A stretch of DNA of 64,000 bases, from NCBI GenBank assembly GCA_000349905.1, contig KB722737.1, forward strand, positions 1,813,359-1,877,358. Reading direction: 5' to 3'. How positions within the stretch are numbered: position 1 is the first letter of the stretch; each line of letters opens with the position of its first letter. The DNA comes from Volvariella volvacea V23 (taxonomy: Eukaryota; Basidiomycota; Agaricomycetes; Agaricales; Pluteaceae). Made by a program: the position numbers and the translations under genes. Shown here in pieces: positions 47,501 through 58,834 of the stretch. The notes beneath the pieces were generated by a model. It was not told where the DNA came from. It worked only from the letters and a program-made list of their open reading frames with translations, and ran no database searches.

Positions 47501-47926
47501 GGATAGGATGTTGTTTTGTAAAGCACAAAGAGTTTCAGGGGCTCAACCCAGCTCCATCGTTCAGCCCGCCACTCTGAATGGTGGCTAAACAACTGCATAG
47601 TCACTCGGCAAATGCCGTACCCAATTTCTTGCTGCCACATAACACTTGACGGTCCAACAGAGCAACAATGCACTTCACGAGGTTAGCACTTTTCTTTTTC
47701 GGTTTATTTTCTCAATGAAGAGTGTTGTAGTTTCAACCTTTGGCACCTCTTAGTCGACTTGATTTCCCTTTTATATTTGAGAAATCACTGACATGCATGA
47801 CGTTCTGAGCTTCCTCACTCGCTTTGCCTATCTTATGACTATTCATCTTGCTGATCAACTCTCCCTCTATTTCAGATAATTCAAATAAGGCTTATATCTC
47901 GTAGATATTGCGATAGTACTTTCGTG
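47501..47926. other. Intergenic region / RPS3 promoter
   Basis: About 425 bp between RPS3 ATG and thiolase stop. T-rich. Nothing else recognised. Confidence 0.4.
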
Positions 47927-49622
47927 CTAGTTTATCTTTTCGTTCACAAAAACTGCGGCTGCACCCATTCCGCTACCCACACACATGCTGGTGCAAAGCA
48001 ATTGCTGGTTTCTCCGTTGAAGCTCTGCTAAACCGGTGACGACTTGACGTACACCAGCTACGTCGAAAATAAGTGCTTTGCGACGCAGATGGTACAAACT
48101 ATGCACTTACTCATACCGAGTGGGTGAGAAATTGCAATGGAACCGCCGCTGTAGATGCTGAGAATTCAAAGGACAAGAGGAAAGGAAAAAGTACTAACTT
48201 TGGATTTATCTTTTCGATTGGTATATCGAGCTCTTCTACACAATAAGCAAATTGAGAGGCAAACGCTTCATTAATCTTTCAAATGACTATTAATTGATGC
48301 TTTCAAGTTGTCATCTTGGGCCGTACCTCGTACACATCGATGTCTTCCTTCAATAAGCCTAGCCGGGCAAGCAGTTTCGGCACTGCCACTATGGGTGCTA
48401 TCCCCATATGCCTAGGTTCGACTCCTGAGTCCTTTAATCAGACAAAATTCTCCAAAGCAATTAGTCTAACTGACCGACGACTGTACTTCCGACCCATTTC
48501 CCAACAATATCCATACCCTCGCGTTCGGCATTGGCACGGGTAGTCAATATACACAGTGCTGCACCATCGCCCACCCCACTTGCGTTCCCAGCACTAGTAG
48601 TGCTGGTTCCCCAGTTGGGAAAGGCTGGCTTGAGGCTAGCTAAACTTTCTGCAGTGACTCCAGGACGGATGGTATCGTCCTCGTCAACCACCATCCCGTT
48701 CACTGTTATAGGGAGAATCTCCTCCGAGAAAAGGCCCTTCGCAGCAGACTTTATGATAGCGCGTTAGCTAATAACCTGAGCAAGTAGGGTGCCTCACCTG
48801 GCTGGCTCGGTTGTGGGAGATTAGCGCATACTCATCTTGCTTCTCGCGGGATATATTGTACGCTTCTGCCACCATTTCTGAAGTCCACCCCATCGGCTAG
48901 TCTCAAATTAGGTTGCCGTTGAGGTGGGATGTGCTGTGGAAACTCCTGGTGGCATTTTCTTACCTGAATACAGTCGTTCGCCTGTGGGTTCTGACCTACT
49001 GCACCACACACCTCCGGAGTTGGACGTGGACTGCAACGATGTCAACGCACATTAAGGCACAGTCACCGAGTACCTACTGCATACTCATACTCTCCACGCC
49101 GATAGCGATGCCTATAGCAGTCTCACCACTTTGTATCGATTGGGCGATGTTACGGATTGCCATTAAACCTGATGAGCAGAGTCGATTGACGACGGAGATA
49201 GGCGCGTCGTGCGGGATTCCTGCAGCTAAGGCAGCAGCCCTAGATACATAGAGTGGTGATGGCGGGTGGCATGTACCTATCACCACTTGATACATAAGTT
49301 GAAGTCGGGACATAACTCCACGCACCGATGCAAATGTCGTCTATCTTGGATGGGTTTAACTTGGTCTTCTGAAGCGTGGTCTGCATTCCCAGCTGCAGTT
49401 AGTCGCACATACACAAGTAACAGCGCCTACCTTGAAGAGAGCATAAAGCATTTCATCGACTGTCACGTCCTTAAATTGGCCCTTCTTCGCTCGGCCAATC
49501 GCAGTGCGCTTAGCAAATGTGAGGACTACATCGTTGGGATTTTTAGTAAGAATGGCAATACGACCACCAAAGCGAGGTGACGTCGAGAAAGCGCGAATAA
49601 AACGAGCGGATAGCGGGGTCAT
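47927..49622 (-). CDS. 3-ketoacyl-CoA thiolase
   Basis: Beta-oxidation thiolase cleaving 3-ketoacyl-CoA. First exons in coding order: 49622-49431, 49392-49326, 49276-49078, 49030-48964, 48896-48798, 48748-48475, then four more to 47927; about 420 aa. Nucleophilic Cys in VVNRLCSSGLMAIR; PRPTPEV and VGQNPQANDCIQPMGWTSEM across exon joins; NGGSIAISHPLGM with the catalytic His; CTSMCVGSGMGAAAVF with the second catalytic Cys. Sequence is closest to the peroxisomal type (ACAA1/POT1). However the N-terminus (MTPLSARFIRAFSTSPRFGG) looks like a mitochondrial presequence, without a clear PTS2 nonapeptide, and the C-terminus is EKIN rather than SKL. Confidence 0.92.
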
Positions 49623-49826
49623 GATCGCAAATTTGGGATGGGTTGGACGAGAGAGGTTTCTCTCAACGAATTCAGTCAAGCTCCGGTTAAGATCACGTGA
49701 ACATGGCTTGTTCACATGGATTCTATATAGACTATATTCACTATAGGTCTTGCGTAAGGTATTTGTGGTTTCTATCTAAACTGGTTGAGTAACTGGGGTT
49801 AACGCGAGGAAGGCGATAGTACTCGA

Positions 49827-50220
49827 CTACGCAACATCTGGAATTTCAGTCTCGCCCCGTTTACTCTTTTTCCACATCCTACTAAGAGAATTATAACAAT
49901 TGGAGCATAGGTGATGCGCCAATTTTGGCGAACCACACGCCGGACAATTTACAATATCTGGATGTGGTTTAGCACATGTGATCAAAAATGTACATCAACC
50001 TACTCTGCTTATCCTTGAGGCCTTTGTTGGCACTGCGCATTGCCTTGCGCGAATGCGACACTTTGGATTTGGGTACGGCCAGCACCACTGAGGGGAAGAA
50101 GTCTGAAAGGGGCTTAAATGACCACCCGAGTATCTGAGGCAAGCTAGAAGCGAAGGCAAGCAAAGAAATCCGCGACAGTGAAGCGCGTGCAAATCCAGAT
50201 CCTTGGACTGCGAGGGACAT
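49827..50220 (-). CDS. MRPL32: Mitochondrial large-subunit ribosomal protein bL32m
   Basis: Exon 1 50220-50004, exon 2 49957-49827; 115 aa. N-terminal presequence (MSLAVQGSGFARASLSRIS) then the mature start VPKSKVSHSRKAMRSANKGL and the zinc-ribbon NIVNCPACGSPKLAHHLC with second pair CxxC (CSNC). Short basic C-terminus. Divergent from the complex I gene with 122 bp between the ATGs. Confidence 0.94.
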
Positions 50221-50342
50221 GGTGGCGAGCAATGTTGAAAAGGTGTATCCATGAAATTTCAGAGGCAATTCAAACTCCGACCCGTGCCCAAAAATCATTG
50301 GTGTTTGATTACAGACCACTTAATTCCGATTCTGGACGCAAA
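50221..50342. promoter_or_regulatory. Divergent promoter for two mitochondrial-protein genes
   Basis: 122 bp separate the ATGs of bL32m (minus) and the NDUFA5 homologue (plus). Both products act in mitochondria, so shared control is plausible. No motif can be named with certainty. Confidence 0.5.
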
Positions 50343-50797
50343 ATGCTTCGTCTTTCTCGTCCGTTATACCAAGCATTGAAGAAGACCACTGGCATAACAG
50401 GTCTTGCCGTTCACCCAGACCCATTGCCGGAGCTCATCAAAACTTATGAGTCGACCTTGTCGATTCTCGACAACATTCCTGCGGGCTCCATCTACCGCCA
50501 GGGAGTAGAGGCCCTCACCCAGAAAAAGCTGGATGTTGTGCGTTCTGCCAGTGGTGACATTGCTCTTGCGGAGAGTCAACTCGGAGACGGACAAATCGAA
50601 CAGGCGTTAGGCGTGGCGTCTGACGAGCTGAGGTTGGCAGCGAAGATGGTTGAATGGAAAGCGTAAGTAGAGTGCGCCCTGCTTCCTAATGCGACCATTC
50701 TTATACGGTTTATCTGACCCCCAGCTGGGAGCCTCTTGAAGAGAAGCCTGAGGCAGGACAATGGGAGTACCCTGGACAGAACGCGGGGAGCTCGTAG
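50343..50797 (+). CDS. NADH:ubiquinone oxidoreductase subunit NDUFA5 (B13 / 29.9 kDa)
   Basis: Accessory subunit of the complex I matrix arm. Exons 50343-50662 and 50725-50797; 130 aa. Reads MLRLSRPLYQALKKTTGITG, GLAVHPDPLPELIKTYESTL, IPAGSIYRQGVEALTQKKLD (family core), QIEQALGVASDELRLAAKMVEW and ends WEPLEEKPEAGQWEYPG. The start at 50343 is preferred; upstream in-frame Mets would extend into the promoter and the divergent gene. Confidence 0.95.
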
Positions 50798-50995
50798 GGA
50801 GGCCTAGTGCGTGATGGAAAGGATTCTGGTGCACTGCAGAGACTTAGAGGCGGAAAGAACAGCATACACTCCAGAGTTGCGCAAATGACACGTGACTATC
50901 TAGATAACCCGGATGTACTCACCAGTGCTACTCTCTGCAACGATTACACCATTATTCCCGGACATTTTCTTGCCTAATACTTATAAATCTTTCTC

Positions 50996-51582
50996 ATGGA
51001 TTCGCTCATCCCATTCACTACCTCCGGATCTCTCATGGATTGTGTGGACAGTACGTCTGCCTCGACTCCGCTAAGGTCCTCATGTCCTCAGCGCACCACA
51101 CCTATGCCATCGTTCGCCAGGGAAAATGCTGGTGATTCTACGAGATGGCACAAAATTGCATGGTGTATTGCGATCGTACGACCAATTTGGTAGGATCTCG
51201 CCTTGTTTTTGGGAAGATAAGCCACAACGCTGTTTTCTGTGTTAGCAAACCTGGTGTTGGAAGACACTGTTGAGCGGATTTATCATGGAAGTGCCTTCGC
51301 TGAACAATGGCACGGCTTGTATGTCATTCGTGGGGAGAACGTTGTACTGATGGGTGAAATTGTAAGTAACCCTTGTCCACTTTTTTGCCCTTTTGATCTA
51401 AACTTTTGTAGGATCTTGATCAAGAAGACGATGTGCCACTTCAGCAAGTAGAGTATAACCTCCTGGAGCCTTACACCAGACATGATGCAGAGGCCAGGAG
51501 ACAGCGTGACGAGGTTAAGTCTCAAGTCCTATACGAGCAGAATGGGTTTTCTAAAGAGGGAGGGGAGGGTGATGGCTATTAG
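50996..51582 (+). CDS. LSM1: Sm-like protein LSm1 (mRNA decapping)
   Basis: Subunit of the cytoplasmic LSm1-7 ring that promotes mRNA decapping. Exons 50996-51050, 51121-51189, 51246-51361, 51412-51582; 136 aa. Sm1 motif: KMLVILRDGTKLHGVLRSYD, then ANLVLEDTVERIYHG; Sm2 motif: LYVIRGENVVLMGEID. The C-terminal extension (LLEPYTRHDAEARRQRDEV) is LSm1-type. Confidence 0.96.
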
Positions 51583-51714
51583 AACACATCGCCGCACAAC
51601 TGTGAAAACTAGCATTATCTGATCTCCGGGACTCAGAGATGGCACTGTCTATGTATTACGGTATGGTCATACCAGGTGCCACCGCGATGGGGTGGCGGAT
51701 TACACTGCTCGTTC

Positions 51715-54700
51715 CTATGTATGCGCTTTCCTCTTTTTGCCCTTCTTTGCTGGTTCGTGGTGTGTTTTTGCCTTATGACGCGGTGTCCTATTGCTTGGTT
51801 GAAGAGAGGCGTCCAACTGCCCTTGGCATTCCTGGGAGTCCAGGATGTCCTCTATGCGCTTGCGTATTTCCCGTTCTTGGGTGGTCAATCTAGCCAATGC
51901 ACCCTCTTTCTTCTCCCTCTCTTTTGCTAACTCCTTTGACCGAATGCCTTGCCAACTAATCACACGTGAGTTAGCATCAACCCAAGTTGATAATGAAGAC
52001 CTTACCCGTTGTGACGGTCACACACTGCATCCCCAGGACACCACCACTCTCCCTCCCCTTCCATCACGATATCCCCATCAACCTGCATATCGTTATCTAG
52101 TTTCGCTAATGATCTATGTTCTTCATAGCTCTCAAGCACACCGCTTCCAAAATCCGTCCATTCCTCATCCCCAAAACATAATCTTTGATCCCAACCACAG
52201 AGGCCAATGTGTTCCGCCCTTTGACTCGCAAGCTCCAGCAAGCGTTCCTGTAATGTCAACACCTCCATGCTTCGCTTGAGGTTTTCTCGTAGATTTAATA
52301 TCCTTTCCAGTGCAGTGTTCAACCTTTCGACCTCTCCGTCTATTCTGCGTTGTTGGGCACGGACTAGATTGACCCCTTTAGACATCGCGCCTTGAGCAGA
52401 CGCACTCTCCTGCACACAGACCGTTACTCCTTCGCGCTTCTGCGCGTTCTTGACGCTCTCCCAGAGCTTTTCTCGTTTGCCGCCTTTTTTTGACCAAGCG
52501 TCGATTCGTAACTGCATATACTTGACTCCACACTCTTCAGAACAGTACTTGGAGAAATGACCACGAGCAGGTTTATGGCATGCTTCAGGAGACGCAGGAT
52601 CAGGGTGCTTGAGACCATTCAAGCATCGAGTTTTGTAAGTTGTCTTGAGCGATAAATGCGGATTTTCTAAAGATTGACATCAGCGATAAGAAGCACCGTA
52701 TCATGAAGCGCTCCTACTATCTATACAGGGGGGGCAAATGAACTGGTCCACTAGGTCCACTTCCATATCCGGCATCTGGACACATTGCGTATGGTACCAT
52801 TCATCGCACCTGCACTGTCGGTTAGAATTTGATCTAAGGTCATCTTTATTTCGTACCTATCACATGCGATCATGAACCGGTCTTCATCGTATTTTTTTTT
52901 ACACAAACAGTACAGCTTATCATCCTCAACGCTGGATTCTGACCCTGCTCTTTCGTCCACTTCTTCAGCGACATCCATCGTATCAGCGCCCAGAGGTTTG
53001 ACTGAAGCAGACCGGGATCGTGAAGCACCATGAACGTTCTTCTGTGAAACCAGAGCAGCAGGGGGCTTGGTAGGTTTGGCAGTAGCAACAGGGTCCACTG
53101 GCTTTGATTTGGATTTTGGAAGAGTCTTTGTCCGGGACTTTGCTTTTGCTTTTGCAACAGGCTAGACTAGCCATAAGTGAACGGCGCTGATGTGAGCTCA
53201 AGTGGACTGACCTTGGTCGTGTTCTCTTTCTTCTTCTTTCCTGAGGTCATATCACTGGTGTGCCGGTCTGGGTGGTCAATTGCTGGCGGTGGCATGACCT
53301 CAGGTGGGGCTGAGTGACGGGCTGAGCTGAGCTGGTTCCCCGAAACAGAAGGAGGCACCGATGCAGATTGGGGCGAATCAGAATGCATGGGTAGTCGTTC
53401 AATAGCTGGTGCTGGGGAGGAGGAAGGCTTCTGGCCCTTAGTCCGTGCGTCGTCCTCAACAAGGCTCAACAACTCATTATCTACATCAACATCCATCACA
53501 TTATCGGGCATTTTCACACTACCAAGAGTTTCTTCAACGAGGTTCGTGACCATCTGATCAACATCCACCGGCATATTGTATGTGTTGTTCTCAGTTTCTT
53601 TTGGGATGCGGAAGGACTCCAACTCCTTCTCTAGCGCAGTAGCTGCCTCTGGCATCGTCGCGGGTGTAGGAAGGTTGCGGGCGGGGTCATTAGGATGAGA
53701 AGAAACGAGGGTGTTTTGGCCAGCATTAGAACTAGGTATTTGTTCGAGAAACCAGGAATGAGCATCCTCTTCGGTTTTCTTAGGCTGCTGAGCAACACGT
53801 CCTGGGGATGGCCCCAAAGCGTGAGATGCGAGCCGGGTATCTGAGTGGACTGTCTTCCCAGCTTGGAAGGGAGGGTGTGAATAGCTATGTGAATCTCGAG
53901 GAAAAGCATTCGTAGCTGCGAGACCAGCCTTTGCATCAAGACGTGGTTGTTCTGATTGTGCAGGATGTGGATATGCTTGCAAGGTATGCATTTGGGAGGC
54001 GCTATCGCCGGACAAGCCAGATGGTATCCCCTGAAAAACGCGCGTAGATTGTGCCTGTACCCCAGGCTGAATAGCAAGTTGCATTGCGTCATGTACTGCC
54101 CCATTGCGAACTACAGAGTAATGACTCGACTGCGGGGGAGGTGCTACCTGCTCCTCTGTAGGTGTTTTAGGCTGAAAGTTCGGCCACTGATTCGAGCGTT
54201 CAGTGGTAGAAGGCTGTTGGGAAATTCCAATCCAAGAGTCGATATGTTGATGTTCAGACTGCAGACCCATTTCAAGCTCGAATTTAGTATGTCCAGGTCC
54301 TCCATCGAGTAGCGAATGGAGGGGATGAGTGCTGACCGAGCCTTCTGAATCCCCAAATTTTCTCGCCGCAATTGCTCTTCCAGCTTGGCTGCCGGGAGGC
54401 GTGCGACGGGCAGTTGGCCTGTAGATTGCTGGTGCATCAGATGCAATGGTGCTGAGTGCCGCGACGCTTATGCGCTCCCTGTCTATAATTGGAGCCTCCG
54501 AAAGTCCAGAATGACGCCTTTCATGACTGGAATCGGGTCGCCTTGGTGAAACAGACGTACTTTGTTCCCTCGCACCAACCACGTAATGGTCCTCTGAGGA
54601 GGATGCCAACTGAGCCTTAAAACTTGATGGAGGGATAGGTTGCAATGGTGAATGGGAATGGCGACGGTAGTGTGTGGAACTCTGGATGTGTTGCGACGTG

Positions 54701-55437
54701 TGGATTGGCTCCGTTTCTGGGATCCGGCTTGTTGAGAATGAATACATGGGAGACAAGAGTTGAACCGAATGATCTGGGTGTGGGGAATGAGGGGTTACGG
54801 GTGGTTGACGAGGGTGTTCATCTAGCTCCCAAGGACGATGGGGATGGTGGGGAAGAGGATTCGAGGGCCTGGAAGGAAATTGTGAGTGCTGATGGCTTTG
54901 ATACTGCGAGTGTACGAGCGAATGAGCGTGTGCCAGTGGTTGCGGTCGTTGTTGCTGTTGACTTGACTGAAGTTGAAACTGTTGAGTGGGGGAGTGATGG
55001 AGGTGTGGCGGGGAGTGATGGAGGTGGGAGTGGCTGTCGTCTATGGCAAGCCTCGAAGGCTGATGGGAGCGCTGCTGGGGCGATATAGAGACACTTGGGG
55101 GGCTATATTCTTCAGAATTAGAGACGCCCAGACGTCTTCTTTCAACAGTAGCTACGTGGACCAGAGCATCGAAATTGATATATGGCTGAGAGGGAGAGGA
55201 GGCTGAAGGAGTTGAGGGAGACGCATGCATGGCCACCGCTGCCGACGGGACATGAGGCTGAGGAGAATGGCTATAGCTGACTACAGGTATACTGGAGCCG
55301 GGACTAGGGTGCGCGTGGTAGCCCGACGAGGAAGGGGGACTTGTGCTCAATTGTGGTGGATGCTTGGCTGTCTCTTGTGAGCCACGAGGAGGGTCATCGT
55401 CGCAGAGCAAGGACGAGATATCGAGTCGGCGGGACAT
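51715..55437 (-). CDS. SPP1: COMPASS (Set1C) subunit Spp1/CFP1, with long N-terminal extension
   Basis: PHD-finger subunit of the H3K4 methyltransferase complex. Exons in coding order: 55437-53212, 53161-52857, 52809-52718, 52666-52006, 51955-51715; 1174 aa. The first 742 aa are low-complexity Ser/Pro/His/Gln (with runs such as SSQQQQRPQP). The PHD finger reads LYCLCKKKYDEDRFMIACD then RCDEWYHTQCVQMPD and FICPPC. After it come the CFP1/Spp1 C-terminal region (KTTYKTRCLNGLKHPDP, GHFSKYCSEECGVKYMQLRI), a coiled coil (RRIDGEVERLNTALERI) and CDRHNGWQGIRSKELAKER. No CXXC zinc finger is seen. Start is the first ATG (MSRRLDISSLL). Confidence 0.92.
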
Positions 55438-56158
55438 GAGGACCAACGTCTAGCGACCGGGGGCGGAATCAAGGCGATGATACAAAATGGGGATGAGCTC
55501 AATCTCATGTATTCAGAGCCAAACACTAAGGACAACGGAAATACCCAATCTCAGCACAACAATAGCTACCTCAACCTGCACTACCTGCCCCAGAAAATCT
55601 CTGTTCATTTCAGTAGCTTCGTCTGTACAACAAAACATTGCGAAAATCGCGCCCATGCGGTCGTCACGAACAACTCCCGCCAACGAACACGTCGCACCCA
55701 AGTCTCATCGCATAGTCGTTCTCCAGCCAACCATGACGGTCTCAAGGTCCTCGACCCACTCCAGTCCTCGTGCGAGGCGGGCGAGTCATCGTCGAGATGC
55801 TTTTGAGCGGCTGCGATGTGTGCAGGCCAAACACCGGAGCAAACACGAAAACGAGGATTATCGACCCATCAGTTTCCTTATCTGCCAACGGAAGGGAAAA
55901 CAAGGCATACCTGTGGTTATTAAGCGTTTAGGGTATTCTTGGTAAAGCGGGAATTTATACGGGCTGGGTTGAAACTGTACAGTTCCACTGGTCCCGTGGC
56001 TGGTCTGGCCCCCAGTTCACGTCCCTTTCGGGGTCCCATATCCACACTGCGTTCTCGCGTTTGCAACAGTCGGCGTCAGGTCAGACGCTCCTCACACCTT
56101 CTCCGCCTCCCAATCACTCTCCTCGTCTGATCGTCCGCCAAAAAGGGCCCCGTCCAGC
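55438..56158. promoter_or_regulatory. Divergent intergenic region, SPP1 / STM1
   Basis: About 720 bp between two outward-facing starts. An open frame at 55487-55945 on the plus strand (about 150 codons) is basic and Ser/Arg-rich without family signal; I treat it as chance. C/T-rich tracts before 56159 fit the strong STM1 promoter. Confidence 0.45.
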
Positions 56159-57359
56159 ATGTCGGTGGCCACCAAAAACCCGTTCGCCATCTTGGATGGT
56201 CTGTCTTTCTCTTCGTCCCCTCCGCCCTTTATCTGATCTGATCTCCTCCTCGCCTCTGATCTCTCTCATCTAGCTGAGAATGCCTCCGATTTCTCCAGTC
56301 CTGCTCCCGCACCCAAGGAGACCGCTGCTCCTCCTGCGCCCGCCCGTGGCGCTCAGAGGTCCAGGGGCGGTCCTGCCGCTCGTGGAGGAAAGTACTACTC
56401 TCGTGGTGGTGGAAACAAGTCGACACCTCGCGACCAGAACCAATCGGGTGCTGAAGAGCCTCCGGCTGAACACCAGCGAAAGTGTAAGCCCCCGGTGTGT
56501 TACTCCACACCGATATATACACTCACTCGTATTGTAGTCGAAGGTGGTCGCGGTAGAGGAAGGGGTCGTGGCAACCAAGGTGGTGGTCGTGGTCGCGGTC
56601 GCCAGTTTGACCGCCACAGCGCTACTGGTAAAACGTCGGTCGCCCACCTCTCTTGTCTCTATTAGGCCTGCTGAGACGTGATTATTTCGCATAGTGACTC
56701 CGACAAGAAGATCCACCAATCTTGGGGTGGTGATGACGGAAAGACTGAATTGAAGGTCGAGCAAGCTGCAACTGTTGATGCTGCTGCTGAGGGCTCCGGT
56801 GACTGGGGGGCCGGTGAGAACACCGCCGCTGATTGGGGAACTCCGGCTGCAGACGCACCCGCAGCCGAAGGTGACAAGCTTGAGCGTGAAAGACCCCCTC
56901 GCAAGGAACGAGAGCCCGAGGAGGAAGACAACACACTAACATTTGACCAATATCTCGCCAAGCAGAAAGAAAAGGAGTCCGCGGTTCCCAAGATTGAATC
57001 TATTCGTAAGGCGAATGAGGGTGCTGGTGCAGACATCTGGAAGGACGTTGTCCCTCTCCAAAAAACCGAAGAGGAGGAAGCCTACTACGTTGGCAAGGTA
57101 GTCCTCATAAGCGTTTTACCCAATTTATCCCAGTTGACACTAGTTGCAGGGCAAAGCAGCTCCAAAGGCCCGCAATAAGAAGGAGGAGAAGGTCTTCCTC
57201 GAGATCGATGCTCGCTTTGAGCGACCTGACCGGGGTCGTGGTCGCGGTCGTGGTGGGGATAGGGGTCGTGGTCGCGGTCGCGGTGGGAGAGGCGGTGCAC
57301 GGCAAAATGGCCCTGCACTCAATGTGGATGATGAAACAGCCTTCCCCTCATTGTCTTGA
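56159..57359 (+). CDS. STM1: Stm1/SERBP1-type ribosome-associated RNA-binding protein
   Basis: Clamps inactive ribosomes and binds RNA. Exons 56159-56198, 56274-56483, 56538-56634, 56695-57097, 57150-57359; 319 aa. Starts MSVATKNPFAILD + AENASDF, the Stm1 N-terminal signature. Two RGG-type regions: FEGGRGRGRGRGNQGGGRG and, near the C-terminus, RPDRGRGRGRGGDRGRGRG. The middle has SDKKIHQSWGGDDGKTELK (SERBP1 core) and LTFDQYLAKQKEKES. Ends LNVDDETAFPSLS, the usual terminus. The DNA of the last RGG block (57230-57300) is a degenerate GGTCGTGGTCGC repeat. Confidence 0.94.
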
Positions 57360-57680
57360 ACCCGGGGATGAGAAACCTAGTTGTTTGATAGCCATTGTCG
57401 CTCCCACTTCCTCCTTCCCTGCCCTGATTTCACGCACAATCATAAAGTTTTCTTCCATCTCCTATGATTTCCTGTCGCTCTTGCTATTTGTTCCAATTGC
57501 TGAAATTCATGACAGAGGATCTTTATAAATCTGTCGCCCAATGCACTCTAGCGCACTTTGGCCCAGAGTCGTATCTTGTATATTATTGTCCGAGCAATCA
57601 GCAATCCATCAATCAGTGCCGATTCAGTCGCCTTATCACGCTCTATTTGTTGACTTGATACGGCCATTTGAACTGTAACT
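57360..57680. other. Intergenic region
   Basis: About 320 bp: STM1 3' UTR and promoter of the next gene. No coding family. Confidence 0.4.
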
Positions 57681-58795
57681 ATGATTGAGAAGATTTACAT
57701 CGTCCGGCATGGTTAGTTTCCTCATACACTCAGAACTCTCAAATGATCAGGCAGCATAGGATTTCGATTAAATTGGGTTACCACAAACTGGTGGGGAAGC
57801 TGCACGTATTCAGATTTCTTTCCTAACGTTGATATTTGAAGGACGAGTCCAACTGGCCTCCCCCGAGATCCACCGCTGGCCGCTTTTGGAGTGGTGAAGG
57901 GATTACCGCGAGAAAATTATAGCTACTAATACTCCACGACAGACGCAAGCGCAAGAAGTGGCCGACTTTTTCAGGAGCTTACCCACTGAAGAGTGGCCTA
58001 CAGTTATCTATTCCTCTCCGTACTGTGAGATTTGCTGCTATTGTACGTAGATAATGCGAGGCGCCTTAACTCAGGGTAGATCGATGCCTCCAAACGGCTA
58101 GGCCAGTTGCAAAGGCTCTAGAGATCCCTATTTACGTTGAACATGGTATGGCATAGGTTGACGCCGTATCTTCCTTACACTACTGAACACAGCAAACCAG
58201 GAATATCGGAGTGGTATTCCCCCGTCGCGCCTGGAACAGGCTTACATCCTCGCCCCAAGTCAGCTGCTGAGCTTCAGGAGTACTTTAGCGAAATCGATCC
58301 GTCCTATTCGTCTGTGTGGTACCCCTCCCGAAAAGGAGAAGATGTCGAAGAGGTCCATGACCGGGTTAACGATTTTCTCAAGGCGTTCATTGCCGATGTT
58401 GAGCATCATCATCCAGACCAAACCCGGGTACTACTTGTTAGCCACGCAGCCACTATAATTGCATTGGTGAGGGCACTTCTGGGTGAGCGCAACTACCCAA
58501 TTCGTATCGGTTGTTGTTCGGTATCCACCTTTAGGCGGAAGCAGCCAAGCGAAGTACTGGGAGCATGGGAAGCGTTGTTGCTAGCCGATGGTCAACACTT
58601 AAAGGATGGTACATCCCGCGATTGGGGTTTTGAAGACATAGAGATTGCGAACGGCAAGGTGCGGTTACTATTTGTATTTCACGATACATATCAATGTTGT
58701 ACGGATAGGTTATCAGCGATCAAGGAGTCCCAGGAAGCGAGAATGAAATGGAGCATCACTCCGGACGTGCATCCCACCTTCCTAGTAATTTGTAG
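57681..58795 (+). CDS. Histidine-phosphatase-fold protein, TFIIIC Tfc7-like
   Basis: Starts MIEKIYIVRHG; the RHG motif is the histidine-phosphatase signature. About seven exons. After intron 1: FRLNWVTTNWTSPTGLPRDPP, LAAFGTQAQEVADFF, EWPTVIYSSPYYRCLQTARP, IPIYVEHGISEWYSPV, then a second His region VLLVSHAATIIALVRALLG and the C-terminal DWGFEDIEIANGKVISDQG. RCLQTARPVAKALEIP and ISEWY are shared with yeast Tfc7 (tau55), whose N-terminal half has this fold in RNA polymerase III factor TFIIIC. It could also be a stand-alone phosphatase; I favour the Tfc7-like group. About 290 aa. Its stop is 39 bp from the MEMO1 stop. Confidence 0.82.
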
Positions 58796-58834
58796 ATGTA
58801 CATATACTAGTATAACAACATACAGGAATACTAT

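Noticed and set aside
55487..55945. 152-codon plus-strand open frame between SPP1 and STM1
   Set aside because: No recognisable family, overlapping open frames in other phases, and location in a divergent promoter. A small real gene cannot be fully excluded.
57230..57300. Tandem repeat of GGTCGTGGTCGC units
   Set aside because: Not a separate repeat element; it encodes the RGG box of the STM1 protein.
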